Shown: positions 43,451-52,394 of the stretch, in pieces
Numbering within the stretch: the stretch's first letter is position 1
How the letters are laid out: each line of letters starts with the position of its first letter
Assembly: GCF_003697815.1 (NCBI RefSeq)
Contig: NZ_RDQG01000024.1
Coordinates: forward strand, 1-64,000
DNA: 64,000 bases
Source: Halalkalicoccus subterraneus
GTDB lineage: Archaea > Halobacteriota > Halobacteria > Halobacteriales > Halalkalicoccaceae
Reading direction: 5' to 3'
The notes under the pieces: generated by a model
What the model saw: only the letters and a program-made list of their open reading frames with translations
Database searches by the model: none
What the model was told of the DNA's origin: nothing
Position numbers and translations under genes: made by a program

Positions 43451-44638
43451 ATGAATGAACGACCCCGGCTTGCGCTCGTCGTCTGGAGCGTCCTCGTTTC
43501 ACAGGTATTTCTCTACCCGGGACTCGACGAAACCGTCTCGGCACTCGGTGGCAGCGAGATCGTCCTCGCTGGAACGTGGTTTCTCGCCGCCGAGTTCAGT
43601 GCATTCGTGGTCTGTGCCGTCCTGTGGGGCGTCGCCAGTGACTCCCTCGGGTCTCGAACGCCGCTCGTCGTTCTCGGTGCGGCGGGCGGTGCCGCGAGCT
43701 ATCTGGCGGTCGCACTCGCTCCGAGCGTCGGGCTCGGGTTCGGAGCGGTGTTGCTGTTGCGGGTCGTCGGTGGTGCGTTCACGATCGGTGCGTTCTCGTT
43801 GTCGATCACGATGTTGATGGACCTCTCCGGGGAACACGGACGCAACATGGGTGCTGCCGGGACGGCAATCGGCCTCGGGGCGGCGATCGGCTCGGTCGTG
43901 GGCGGGCAACTCGCGACGATCGATCCGCTCGCACCCCTGTACGGCGGTGCCGTGCTCCTCGGTGGTGCGGCTGCCCTCGCCGCGACGGTTCCCGACCGGA
44001 GTACCGGCGGCGGGCTCCCCGTCGACATGATCGTCGATCGCGTCCGAACGCGCCCCGTATTACTCGTCCCGTTCGCGTTCGGCTATATCGACCGCTTGAC
44101 GGCTGGCTTCTTCGCGTTGACTGGTGTCGCCTACTTCAGGGACACGTTCGGTATCGACGCGGCAACGGCGGGATTCACGCTGGCGTTGTTCTTCGTTCCG
44201 TTCGCAGTGTTGCAGTATCCGGTCGGCTCGCTTTCGGATCGAGTCGGGCGATTCCTTCCCGTCGTCGTCGGCTCCCTGCTGTATGGGGTAACGATCATCA
44301 CTGTCGCACTGGCACCGAGCTACGTGGTCGCGGCGGGTCTAATGGTGCTCGTCGGTGTCTGCGGGGCGCTCGTCTCGCCAACGACGATGGCGCTCGTCAC
44401 CGACATCGTCCCGGCGACGGAACGTGGCGCGGCGATGGGCGGATTCAACGTATTCGGTAGTCTCGGGATGTTGAGCGGGTTTCTCATCGGTGGCACCGTC
44501 ACGGAACTGTACGGCTATCTGCCGGCATTTCTCGTGGCTGGTGGACTGGAGATAGCGATCGCAATACTTGCGTCTCGGTCAGTCCATCGAATCACGGTTT
44601 CCGATGGAGGACTCTCGTCTGATGTGAGTAACGACTGA
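43451..44638 (+). CDS. major facilitator superfamily transporter
   Basis: This 395-residue protein has 12 TMs. The loop 2-3 motif is GVASDSLGSRTPLVVLGAAGG (G-x-x-x-D-x-x-G-R/S-R form), and the repeat is mirrored in the second half by YPVGSLSDRVGRFLPVVVGS near residue 255. TM4-5 has GAAGTAIGLGAAIGSVVGGQLA. This is drug-efflux-like (DHA1) in pattern, but the substrate is unknown. It is a monocistronic gene followed by a decayed IS200 fragment. Confidence 0.9.
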   Translation: MNERPRLALVVWSVLVSQVFLYPGLDETVSALGGSEIVLAGTWFLAAEFSAFVVCAVLWGVASDSLGSRTPLVVLGAAGGAASYLAVALAPSVGLGFGAVLLLRVVGGAFTIGAFSLSITMLMDLSGEHGRNMGAAGTAIGLGAAIGSVVGGQLATIDPLAPLYGGAVLLGGAAALAATVPDRSTGGGLPVDMIVDRVRTRPVLLVPFAFGYIDRLTAGFFALTGVAYFRDTFGIDAATAGFTLALFFVPFAVLQYPVGSLSDRVGRFLPVVVGSLLYGVTIITVALAPSYVVAAGLMVLVGVCGALVSPTTMALVTDIVPATERGAAMGGFNVFGSLGMLSGFLIGGTVTELYGYLPAFLVAGGLEIAIAILASRSVHRITVSDGGLSSDVSND

Positions 44639-44703
44639 AGGCGAGGATCGAGATGGAACCACGGTGGCGTGGAACACCGCTTCGCTCCACGACAACGGTG
44701 TTG

Positions 44704-44787
44704 GAACGCTCGTTTTACGTGGGGACGGCAGGAGAAATGAGCGAGCGGACTGTGGAACGATACATCAACCGCACAGAGCATGTTTGA
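44704..44787 (+). pseudogene. C-terminal fragment of an IS200-type TnpA
   Basis: A 27-codon frame reads ERSFYVGTAGEMSERTVERY and on to EHV before TGA. It matches the end of the intact TnpA ([17 protein letters not shown]) including the catalytic-Tyr helix. The rest of the gene is gone. A 9-bp-class hairpin with IS200/IS605 right-end character follows at 44808. Confidence 0.7.
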
Positions 44788-44807
44788 ATCGTACTTCCGC
44801 GATTCAC

Positions 44808-44828
44808 CCTCGGGGCTTGACCCCGAGG
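44808..44828 (+). repeat. transposon-end hairpin
   Basis: CCTCGGGG, a short loop CTTGA and CCCCGAGG form a perfect stem 21 bases after the tnpA remnant's stop, where the right end of a tnpA-only IS200 element should be. No GGATGTCA follows, so the element belonged to a different subgroup than the complete copy. Confidence 0.55.
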
Positions 44829-44981
44829 CACTCTCACTGTATTTTCTGTAGATCCTCGATATTTCGGTCAACGTCTCCACCGCGATAGCAACCAACCCAC
44901 TCAACTAACTAATCAATCAGACATACCAACTCCCTGAGTACGATCTATAGTACGCCTTTAGGCAGAAGAAGTCTTATTACT

Positions 44982-44997
44982 AACTAACTGGTTAGTT
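44982..44997. promoter_or_regulatory. 16-bp palindrome just upstream of the zinc-ribbon membrane gene
   Basis: AACTAAC-TG-GTTAGTT ends five bases before the ATG at 45003. A symmetric site at the expected transcription start of a leaderless gene would block polymerase when bound, so it is a good operator candidate. A related CAACTAACTAA lies at about 44904. Confidence 0.5.
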
Positions 44998-45002
44998 TCA
45001 GT

Positions 45003-45446
45003 ATGAGCCAATCGGTTTCCCAAAAGCGGCCGTGGCTCGCTGCACTGCTCGGAGCACTTGCGACGGGGGTTGGGCATATCTACCTTCGTCGGTGGCGTCG
45101 TGGATTTGCTTGGGTCGGCGTTCTATTTGCTGTCACTGTCCTTTTCGTCGACTCTGCGGTTGTCGAGACGCTCGCAAACGGGACCGCCGTCGATCCGATA
45201 GCGATCGCGCCAATTCTATTAGTGGGTGGTCTCAGCGCCGCCGATGCGTATCTCCTCGCACATGTGCATAATGCGGTCGCTCGACTGGCCGTCACTTCGG
45301 ATGGACAGCTCACACACTGTCCTCACTGTGGCAAGGAGCTCGATACGGACCTTGAATTCTGCCACTGGTGTACGACGGATCTCAGCGAGTTGGACGAGAT
45401 CTCCTCGGATACTCGGGACAAAAAGGACGATCCATATCGGAACTAG
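45003..45446 (+). CDS. membrane protein with C-terminal zinc ribbon (DUF7575-like)
   Basis: This is a 147-residue protein. Residues about 10-95 form three TMs (LAALLGALATGVGHIYLRRWRRGFAWVGVLFAVTVLF is a TM2-like turn with G-H-x-Y-L-x-R). Residues about 105-125 form a zinc ribbon with CPHCGKELDTDLEFCHWC. This TM2-like plus zinc-ribbon plan is common in haloarchaea without known function. The zinc ribbon faces the cytoplasm if the N-terminus is inside. A palindrome directly upstream suggests specific regulation. Confidence 0.78.
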   Translation: MSQSVSQKRPWLAALLGALATGVGHIYLRRWRRGFAWVGVLFAVTVLFVDSAVVETLANGTAVDPIAIAPILLVGGLSAADAYLLAHVHNAVARLAVTSDGQLTHCPHCGKELDTDLEFCHWCTTDLSELDEISSDTRDKKDDPYRN

Positions 45447-45581
45447 ATCGACCGATTCACGCCTCGATTCGGTTCATAGCGGCTTGTCCTGTTTCCACAA
45501 CCCATTATCGGGATCGGGTTTCCGTGCCGGTCACAATCGGTATCAGTGAATACATGGAGCTAGCCGAGGAACTCGGGGACG

Positions 45582-46127
45582 ATGTGGCCCTGGGGACATG
45601 CCGCGACCGGGTACCTGCTCTATGCGGCGTATACGCGGCTTCGATACGACCGTCCGCCGGACGGACCAGCCACATTGCTGTTGTTGTTCGGGACGCAGCT
45701 TCCCGACCTGATCGACAAGCCGCTGGCGTGGACGCTGCTCGTGTTGCCCTCGGGGCGCTCGCTCGGGCACTCCCTGCTCCTTCTCGTCCCGCTGGTGCTC
45801 ATCGCGGCCGTCGTCGTCCGGAATCGGGACACCGAGTGGGCGATCGCACTCGCGGTCGGCGCCCTCTCACACGCCATCGTTGATGTCCTGCCAGCCGCCC
45901 TTCGTGGCGAGTTCGCCTACACCACGTCCCTCGTTTGGCCGTTACTGCCCCCTCCACCATACGACGAGCAGGGACGAACGATCATCGGACAGTTCCTCTC
46001 GCTGGAGCCGACGCCGATGCTGACGTTCGAACTCGTGCTCGCACTCGTCGCCGTCGCCGTCTGGTGGCGCCAGGGTCGGCCCGGGATCGATACGATTCGT
46101 GCTGTCGTGGTCGCTCGGGACGGGTGA
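45582..46127 (+). CDS. membrane-bound metal-dependent hydrolase (DUF457/YdjM-like)
   Basis: This 181-residue membrane protein opens with MWPWGHAATGYLLYAAYTRLR (first His). It continues with LLFGTQLPDLIDKPLAW (Asp pair), SGRSLGHSLLLLVPLVL (third ligand) and IALAVGALSHAIVDVLPAA (His-Asp). These four blocks are the metal-binding pattern of the YdjM/DUF457 family, which has the phospholipase-C-like P1 helical fold. Substrate unknown. The last third exists as a second, headless copy at 37187-37393. Confidence 0.8.
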   Translation: MWPWGHAATGYLLYAAYTRLRYDRPPDGPATLLLLFGTQLPDLIDKPLAWTLLVLPSGRSLGHSLLLLVPLVLIAAVVVRNRDTEWAIALAVGALSHAIVDVLPAALRGEFAYTTSLVWPLLPPPPYDEQGRTIIGQFLSLEPTPMLTFELVLALVAVAVWWRQGRPGIDTIRAVVVARDG

Positions 46128-46192
46128 GGGGGCGGCGACGACAGGCGCCGCTTGATTCGACGAGAGCATCGTAGTCGGTAGAAATAGTTTTC

Positions 46193-46405
46193 TTATCGGG
46201 ACGTTCCAGTGGGCGATTCGGCGCTTTCGAGTGTTTCCGCCCACAGCATGAACCGCTCGAAGCCCAGCATCACGACGAGGAAGACACCGGTGAAGACGGC
46301 CGTTTCGATGAGATCGAGGATGCCGGTGAAGGCAACGACGGTGAAGATGAACGCCGTAAGGGCGGCGACGAGACCTGCAATGAAGAGTCTGAATCGAGAA
46401 TCCAT
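46193..46405 (-). CDS. small two-helix membrane protein
   Basis: This is a 70-residue protein with MDSRFRLFIAGLVAALTAFIFTVVAFTG and LIETAVFTGVFLVVMLGFERFML forming two TMs, then a polar tail. It resembles short haloarchaeal membrane proteins of unknown function. It is followed by no partner; the next gene on the strand begins at 46655. Confidence 0.65.
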   Translation of the reverse strand: MDSRFRLFIAGLVAALTAFIFTVVAFTGILDLIETAVFTGVFLVVMLGFERFMLWAETLESAESPTGTSR

Positions 46406-46654
46406 GGGTTCCTCTATGGCGATTCGAGATCATAACGGTTGCGTGAGAAGAGATCGCTGCTGGCATGGATATGTGTCGGTGAAGCGTGCCGAGCGACTCC
46501 AAGACGGTTATTCGAATGTACTGTCACTGTCTTCGAGTCAGTTCTCTTCAACCGCGACGACCCGTTCGTCGCCTCTTGAGCGAAACCTCCATCTCGGGAG
46601 ACCACCGGCGCGTTGAGCTCACGGCCGACCGCAGCCCGAACTCTTCGTGTGTCC

Positions 46655-47602
46655 TCACTCGGAATCGAGGTCGTCGCCGAGAGACCCCTCGTACTTGTCC
46701 TGTTCCTTCTCGGGCAGGAACTGGCGCTCCCACTCGACGACCTCGGGGAATCCCGAAAACTCGTGGAGGCTACCGACCGGTCGGTCGTTGAATTCGTCGT
46801 CGATGTCCCGCATCGCCGCGACGGGATCGTCGGCAAACGTCGAGAGGTCGGCGTGGACGTTCGCGATCGTCGATAGCGTCGAGGCGATTGGGAACACCAC
46901 CAGATCGAAGCCCCACTCCTCGAGCGCCGACAGCTCGACGTACGGTGAGGAACCCATATCGCCGACGAAGTTGTAGACGATCGGGCCGTCGACCTCTCGG
47001 CCGACACGTTCGAGTTCCCGCTCGTCGGTGGGACCCTCGACGAACGCGACGTCGGCGCCGGCGGCGAGGAAGTCGTTGGCACGGCCGATCGCCGCCTCGA
47101 GCGAGCCGTCGCCGGTCCCGCGCGCATCGGTGCGCGCGATCAGCACGAATTCGGGGGCCCGCTCATCGCGCACGGCGGCCGCGGCTTCGATCTTCCCGAC
47201 CGCTTCTTCTCGTGGAATGACCTGCCGTCCCTTCGTGTGCCCGCAGCGTTTCGGGAACGTCTGGTCCTCGATGTGGATCGCGCCGACGCCGGCCTTGATG
47301 TACTCGCGGACCGTCCGGACGACGTTCGTCGCGTTGCCGTAGCCGTTGTCGGCGTCGGCGATCAGCGGCACGTCGATGCGTTCCTGGATGTTCGTCGCGT
47401 TGTCGATCATCTCCGGCATCGTGATGAACCCGGCATCCGGATAGCCGATCTTCGAGAGCGACGTGCCGTAGCCGGTCATGTAGATGGCGTCGAAGCCGAC
47501 GCTGTCGGCGACGGCGGCCGTCAGGGGGTCATGAACGCCGGGACAGGCGAGGATCTCGTCGCTCGCGAGGCGTTCTCGGAGCGCTCCACCAGTGGTGGTC
47601 AT
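46655..47602 (-). CDS. isocitrate lyase/PEP mutase family lyase
   Basis: This is a 315-residue TIM-barrel enzyme. It shows CPGVHDPLTAAVADSVGFDAIYMTGYGTS, the Mg-binding PLIADADNGYGNATNVVRTV (about residue 80-99), the family signature FPKRCGHTKGR (about 121-131) with its flexible-loop Cys, and VLIARTDARGTG. Members cleave or form C-C or C-P bonds next to a 2-hydroxy or 2-oxo acid (2-methylisocitrate lyase, dimethylmalate lyase, oxaloacetate decarboxylase). It is the last gene of the hydantoinase operon. The start ATG at 47602 is preferred to the one four codons upstream. It may process the carbon skeleton released upstream in the pathway. Confidence 0.9.
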   Translation of the reverse strand: MTTTGGALRERLASDEILACPGVHDPLTAAVADSVGFDAIYMTGYGTSLSKIGYPDAGFITMPEMIDNATNIQERIDVPLIADADNGYGNATNVVRTVREYIKAGVGAIHIEDQTFPKRCGHTKGRQVIPREEAVGKIEAAAAVRDERAPEFVLIARTDARGTGDGSLEAAIGRANDFLAAGADVAFVEGPTDERELERVGREVDGPIVYNFVGDMGSSPYVELSALEEWGFDLVVFPIASTLSTIANVHADLSTFADDPVAAMRDIDDEFNDRPVGSLHEFSGFPEVVEWERQFLPEKEQDKYEGSLGDDLDSE

Positions 47603-47671
47603 GGCCGTCCCCACGTCACGCGGCGGGTGGTCGGTGTCGATTCGACTCGGCCGTCGTTAGAGTCGGGGTCG

Positions 47672-48307
47672 TTATACATTGTCTGAAAGGTGCGAGAGGA
47701 CGTCGTCGGTCGTAACGACGTCACCGTACTTCGCGTTGATGTCAAAGAGGTTGGCTCGATGCGGTCCCTCGGCACGGTCGCCGACCGCGTCGGCGGGAAC
47801 GATGGTTCGATAGCCGTGCTGGAGGCTGTCAACGGCGGTTGCACGGACGCAGCCGCTGGTTGTGACGCCGGCAAGGACGAGCGTGTCCACACGATCCGTC
47901 GTTAACTCCGTCTGGAGGTCGGTCCCGAAGAAAGCGCTGGCGTACTTCTTCAGGATCACTCGTTCGCCATCTGTGGGTGCGATTCGCTCGTCGACGTCGA
48001 CCGCCTCGGTGCCGAGGCGCAGTTCCTTCAGGGCGGGCACCTTCTCGATGAACCGCCCGGCATCGCCGTACGAGTCCTCGAACGCGACGGTCGTGAAATA
48101 GCGCGGGAGGTCCCGATCGCGAAAGGCCGCGAGCAACTGTTCGGTCCGTTCGAGGACGTCACTCACGTCCGAACCGAGGCGAGTGGTCGGATCCGTGAAG
48201 GCGTTGATCAGGTCGATGACGAGCAGTGCCGGTCGCTCGCCGAGGCCGACGCTCGCGCCGAAGTCCGCCGGATCGTAGTCGATGTCGAAGTCGTGTGGTG
48301 AGTCCAT
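47672..48307 (-). CDS. cysteine hydrolase, N-carbamoylsarcosine-amidase-like (isochorismatase superfamily)
   Basis: This 211-residue protein shows the catalytic triad pattern ALLVIDLINAFTD (Asp), ILKKYASAFFGTDL (Lys) and AGVTTSGCVRATAVDSLQHGY (nucleophilic Cys, about residue 155). The closing segment GDRAEGPHRANLFDINAKYGDVV is that seen in N-carbamoylsarcosine and maleamate amidohydrolases. Such enzymes cut a carbamoyl or amide group to give ammonia and CO2. It sits between hyuB and the lyase in one operon, fitting the step after hydantoin ring opening: N-carbamoyl amino acid to amino acid. Confidence 0.9.
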   Translation of the reverse strand: MDSPHDFDIDYDPADFGASVGLGERPALLVIDLINAFTDPTTRLGSDVSDVLERTEQLLAAFRDRDLPRYFTTVAFEDSYGDAGRFIEKVPALKELRLGTEAVDVDERIAPTDGERVILKKYASAFFGTDLQTELTTDRVDTLVLAGVTTSGCVRATAVDSLQHGYRTIVPADAVGDRAEGPHRANLFDINAKYGDVVTTDDVLSHLSDNV

Positions 48308-48327
48308 AAATTGTGATCGGCGACGGC

Positions 48328-50178
48328 TCAGTTGTGTCGATCGTCGAACTCCCGGCGTTCGGCGGCGATGCGTGCTTCGAGGGTCTCGTCGTCCGGTAGT
48401 GGGCCGTAATCGAACGCTTCGGGCTCGTCGCGCGTCCTGTGGAGCTCCTCGCGTCGATCCTCGGTGGCTACGTCGTCGACGCTGCCCTCGTCGAGGACGA
48501 CCCCGTACTCTGCCTCGGCGGCTGATTCGGAGACGAGCCCGCGCCGAACCTCTCGAGCGACGACATCGGGATCACGTTCGAGCGGATCGCCGAGCCCGCC
48601 GCCGCCGGCGGTACTGAAGACGAGTGTATCGCCCGCCTCGACGGCGACGTTTTCGACCTTCGACGGTAACTCCTCTTCAGTCCCGTCGGTTCGGATCAGT
48701 GTCTTCTCGCTTGTTTGGGCATGGCTACCGCCGTCGACGCCCCACGGGTAGGTGTGGGCCCGATCGTCCTGGAAGGTGATCGCCCCGTCCTCCTCGAACG
48801 TGTAGACCTTCGTGATGCCGTGGCCACCTCGGAACTGGCCGGCCCCGCCGGTGTCGCTCCGGGTGCTGTACTCGTCGATGCTCAGCGGGTAGTACGCCTC
48901 CTGGTATTCGGCGGGCACGGTCCGGAACATCGGCCACCACGAATGGCCGTCGAGCCCGTCACCGCCCGGCCGTGCGGGGATCCCGCCGTAGAGGATCTCG
49001 AGCATCTGGAAGTCGTTGCCCTCCGAGTCCGTGCCCGCATAGACGAGGTTTGGCGACGTGCCGTAACTCCCCGCGACAGAGAAGCCGTCGATGAGCTTCG
49101 AGAACGTCGCCTGCAGGACGTCGAACTGCCGGGCCATCATCGGTAGACGGTTGCCGAGCGCCGCCGGGAACTCCGGCTGCACGACGCTCCCTTCAGGCAG
49201 CGTCACCTCGAAGAGGTCGTAGTAGCCGTCGTTGAACGTGAGCAGGGGGTCGAACGCCATGATGAGGAAGACCCCGGTAAACATCTTGAACATCTTCTCG
49301 TTCAAGAGGAAGTTCACCGTCCCCGGGACCTGCTCGTCGGTGCCCGTCCAGTCGAGGTAGACGGTCTCACCCTCCCGGTAGATCTCGAGGTGGAGCTTGA
49401 TCGGGCCGTTACCCATCCCGTCGTCGTCGACGTAGTCCTCGAAGGTGTAACGTTCGCCCTCGGGGACGAACTCGTGGATGAGGTCGATCATCCCGTCGCG
49501 GGTGCGATCGAGGATGGCGTCGCAGGCCTCGACGTACGTCTCCTTGCCGAAGCGATCACAGAGCTCGTGGATGCGGGTTTCTGCGGCTTTCGTCCCCGCC
49601 GCCAATGCCTTGATGTCGGCTTCGGCGTGTTCGGGTAGGCGAGTGTTGTGCGCGAACGATTCAAGCAGTTCGCTGTCGATCTCGCCGCCCTTGTAGAGTT
49701 TGACCGGGGGCAGACGCATCCCCTCCTCGAAGATCGTACTCGCCTGAACGGGCATGCTACCGGGCGTCTTTCCGCCGACGTCCATCAGATTGCCCCACTG
49801 GCTGGAAAAGCCCACGAGGTCCCCCTCGTAGAAGACCGGACGCAACAGGAGCATGTCCGGCGTGTGCGAGACCGCGCCGGCGCACATGTACGGGTCGTTG
49901 GTCGCGATCACGTCGCCGTCGGCGAGGTCCTCGCGCTCGAACGCCGAGTTCGCGAGGATGGTGTCGATCGCCGAGCCGAACTGACCCATGACCATCCTAC
50001 CTTTCGCGTCGGCGATGAGTGGGAACTGGTCGGATTGTTCGCGGATGACGGGACTGATCGCCGTCGTCTCGACCACGCGGTCCATCTCGTAACGGGTGTT
50101 CGAGAGTGTACTCTCGATGATGTCGAGCGTGGTCTGGTCGACGTCGTGTTCACCGACGAAGTCAGGGGATTCACTCAC
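48328..50178 (-). CDS. hyuB: hydantoinase B / N-methylhydantoinase subunit B
   Basis: This 616-residue protein of the hydantoinase-B/oxoprolinase family has VETTAISPVIREQSDQFPLIADAKGRMV near the N-terminus, GDVIATNDPYMCAGAVSHTPDMLLLRPVFYEG (about residue 85-115), YLDWTGTDEQVPGTVNF, and the C-terminal GGHGITKVYTFEEDGAITFQDDR and STAGGGGLGDPLERDPD. HyuB pairs with HyuA to hydrolyse cyclic amides with ATP. Its start overlaps the hyuA stop by four bases. Confidence 0.93.
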   Translation of the reverse strand: MSESPDFVGEHDVDQTTLDIIESTLSNTRYEMDRVVETTAISPVIREQSDQFPLIADAKGRMVMGQFGSAIDTILANSAFEREDLADGDVIATNDPYMCAGAVSHTPDMLLLRPVFYEGDLVGFSSQWGNLMDVGGKTPGSMPVQASTIFEEGMRLPPVKLYKGGEIDSELLESFAHNTRLPEHAEADIKALAAGTKAAETRIHELCDRFGKETYVEACDAILDRTRDGMIDLIHEFVPEGERYTFEDYVDDDGMGNGPIKLHLEIYREGETVYLDWTGTDEQVPGTVNFLLNEKMFKMFTGVFLIMAFDPLLTFNDGYYDLFEVTLPEGSVVQPEFPAALGNRLPMMARQFDVLQATFSKLIDGFSVAGSYGTSPNLVYAGTDSEGNDFQMLEILYGGIPARPGGDGLDGHSWWPMFRTVPAEYQEAYYPLSIDEYSTRSDTGGAGQFRGGHGITKVYTFEEDGAITFQDDRAHTYPWGVDGGSHAQTSEKTLIRTDGTEEELPSKVENVAVEAGDTLVFSTAGGGGLGDPLERDPDVVAREVRRGLVSESAAEAEYGVVLDEGSVDDVATEDRREELHRTRDEPEAFDYGPLPDDETLEARIAAERREFDDRHN

Positions 50179-52238
50179 TGTCGGTCACCTCGGTTGATCT
50201 CGATGTTGCCATAGCGGTCGATGGTCGCGACGTGGTCGGGTTGGACGACGACCGTCGAGTCGTCGTCCGTAACGATCGCCGGCCCGTCGATCTCGTTGCC
50301 CGGCCGCAACTGGGCGCGGTCGTAGACCGACGTGTCGTAGTATTCGCCGTTGAAATACACCTCGTGGGAGTCGAGTTCGGCACCGGTCGGATCGGCGTCG
50401 GTACGTGGCTGTTCCTCGATCGTAACCCCCTGTAGTGTCCCGTTCCCGATGACGCGAAGAGTGGCGATCTCCAGGGGCGCATCGAGCGAGAACCCGAACT
50501 GGCGATCGTGGCGTGCCTCGAAATCGTCCTTGATCTCCGCGAGTCCGGCCTCGTCGCGGAGGTTCTCGATCGTGATCGGGATCGACATCTGGATGTCCTG
50601 CCGGAAGTACCGACAGTCGGCGAAGTAGTCGAACGCGTGATCGGCCTCGTCGACGCCCTCGGAGACGAGCCACTCGCCGGCCTCTGTCTCGAGGTCGCGC
50701 AGTTTCTCGGCGACGTCCGCACCGTCGATGTCGTCTTCGGTCTCCAGATACGTCTCCGAGAACTCGTTTCGAACGTCCGAGGTGAGAAAGCCGAAGGCGG
50801 ACATGACCCCTGGACCCGGCGGGATGAGAAGGGGATAGGTCCCCATCACGTCTGCGAGCGCGTTGGCGTGCATCGGACCGGCGCCGCCGAAGGCGACCAG
50901 CCCGAACTCGCGGGGATCGTAGCCGCGCTCGACGGAGACGACGCGAAGCGCGCTATGCATGTTCTCGTTGACGATGTCGAGGATCGCCTGTGCGGCCTCC
51001 TCGATCGTGGTACCACGCTCGTCGGCGATGGTTGCCACGGCATCGCGAGCGGCCTCCCTATCCAACTCCATCCGCCCGCCGAGTTGGACCGTCGGTGGGA
51101 TCCGACCGAGAACGACGTTGGCGTCCGTGACGGTCGGCTCCTCGCCACCCTGTCCGTAACACGCCGGTCCGGGATCCGCGCCGGCACTCTCCGGACCGAC
51201 CTGCAGCGATCCGCTCAACTGTACACGAGCGATCGAGCCGCCGCCGGCACCCACGGTATTGACGTCGACGGATCTCGATTTGAACTCCCGATACCCGACC
51301 TTCGTCTGGCGCGCGGTCTCGGGCGTCCCGTCCTCGACGAGCGACACGTCGGTCGAGGTGCCCCCCATGTCGAGCGTCAGGACGTCGGGAACGCCTTTCT
51401 CCGACGCGATGGTCGCCGCCCCGACGACGCCGCCACTCGGCCCCGAAAGGGCGAGTTCGACCGGTCGCCCCTTCGCAGCCTCGGAACTCATCAGCCCGCC
51501 ATCGGAACGGACGACGTTCATCGTGGCCGTCGATCCGGCCGCCGCGAGCGATTCGTCGAGTCCGTCGAGGTACTCGATGACCGTCGGACGAGCGTAGTCG
51601 TTGATGACGGTCGTGAGCGTCCGTTCGTACTCGCCGTATTCCGGGACGATGTCGGAGGAGATGGACACCGGCAGCCCGGGCGCCTTCTCGGCGACGATCT
51701 CCCGGACGCGCTCTTCGTGGGCGGGATTGAGATAGGAGTTCAACAGCGCGACGGTCACCGACTCGACGCCGGCAGCGTCCAGTTCCGCGACCGCTTCTCG
51801 CACTGCGTCCTCGTCGAGCGGCTCGGTCACCTCGCCCGCCGGAGAGCTGATCGACCCGGTGATCCCCCATGTGTCCACCAGATCGGCGAGGGGTGCCGGT
51901 TTTTCCATGTCCATCCAGCCGTACAGCGGACCGGGCGTCCACGCCCGTGCCAAGTGCAGTATGTCCTCGTGCCCGGCCGTCGTGATGAGACCGACCCGCG
52001 ATCCCGTCTCCTCCAGAAGCATGTTCGTCACGACCGTCGTGCCGTGAAACAGGAGCTCGAGTTCGCCGACCGACGTTCCGGCCTTTTCGGTCGCCTCCTC
52101 GACGCCCCGAAGCACCCCTTCGGAGGGATCCGATGGCGTCGAAAGGACTTTATCGATCGTGAGTTCGTGCGTCGTCTCGTCGAAGACGATCACGTCGGTG
52201 AACGTCCCGCCGACGTCGACGCCGAGGTTATATGTCAT
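50175..52238 (-). CDS. hyuA: hydantoinase A / N-methylhydantoinase subunit A (ATP-dependent)
   Basis: This 687-residue protein of the acetone-carboxylase/oxoprolinase A family has an actin-like ATPase fold with phosphate-1 loop LGVDVGGTFTDVIVFDE at the N-terminus. It continues with LLFHGTTVVTNMLLE, LTLDMGGTSTDVSLVEDG (about residue 285-302), NTVGAGGGSIARV and LVAFGGAGPMHANALADVMG. With HyuB it makes the ATP-dependent hydantoin/N-methylhydantoin amidohydrolase or 5-oxoprolinase. First gene of the operon; promoter and palindrome at 52288-52312. Which ring is opened cannot be read from sequence; the operon favours hydantoins. Confidence 0.94.
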   Translation of the reverse strand: MTYNLGVDVGGTFTDVIVFDETTHELTIDKVLSTPSDPSEGVLRGVEEATEKAGTSVGELELLFHGTTVVTNMLLEETGSRVGLITTAGHEDILHLARAWTPGPLYGWMDMEKPAPLADLVDTWGITGSISSPAGEVTEPLDEDAVREAVAELDAAGVESVTVALLNSYLNPAHEERVREIVAEKAPGLPVSISSDIVPEYGEYERTLTTVINDYARPTVIEYLDGLDESLAAAGSTATMNVVRSDGGLMSSEAAKGRPVELALSGPSGGVVGAATIASEKGVPDVLTLDMGGTSTDVSLVEDGTPETARQTKVGYREFKSRSVDVNTVGAGGGSIARVQLSGSLQVGPESAGADPGPACYGQGGEEPTVTDANVVLGRIPPTVQLGGRMELDREAARDAVATIADERGTTIEEAAQAILDIVNENMHSALRVVSVERGYDPREFGLVAFGGAGPMHANALADVMGTYPLLIPPGPGVMSAFGFLTSDVRNEFSETYLETEDDIDGADVAEKLRDLETEAGEWLVSEGVDEADHAFDYFADCRYFRQDIQMSIPITIENLRDEAGLAEIKDDFEARHDRQFGFSLDAPLEIATLRVIGNGTLQGVTIEEQPRTDADPTGAELDSHEVYFNGEYYDTSVYDRAQLRPGNEIDGPAIVTDDDSTVVVQPDHVATIDRYGNIEINRGDRQ

Positions 52239-52287
52239 GTGTTATCGTACACTACAGAGGATACCGTGATCGCGAGTAAGGATTTCC

Positions 52288-52312
52288 CCAACAGCTGTTG
52301 GCTGTTTATATC
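52288..52312 (-). promoter_or_regulatory. hyu operon promoter with 14-bp palindromic operator
   Basis: On the minus strand a TATA element GATATAAA (52305-52312) is followed by a perfect palindrome CCAACAGCTGTTGG (52288-52301), exactly between TATA and the expected transcription start near 52280, with a leader of about 42 bases to hyuA. The palindrome should block initiation when bound. The HTH_10 regulator gene begins 83 bases beyond and is transcribed the other way. Confidence 0.6.
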
Positions 52313-52394
52313 ACACCGCTTCGTCGTTGGCTATCAGTGACTAACCCAGCAACTACGCTTTTCACCACGGGTCACGTTATCATGAACCGTCAGG

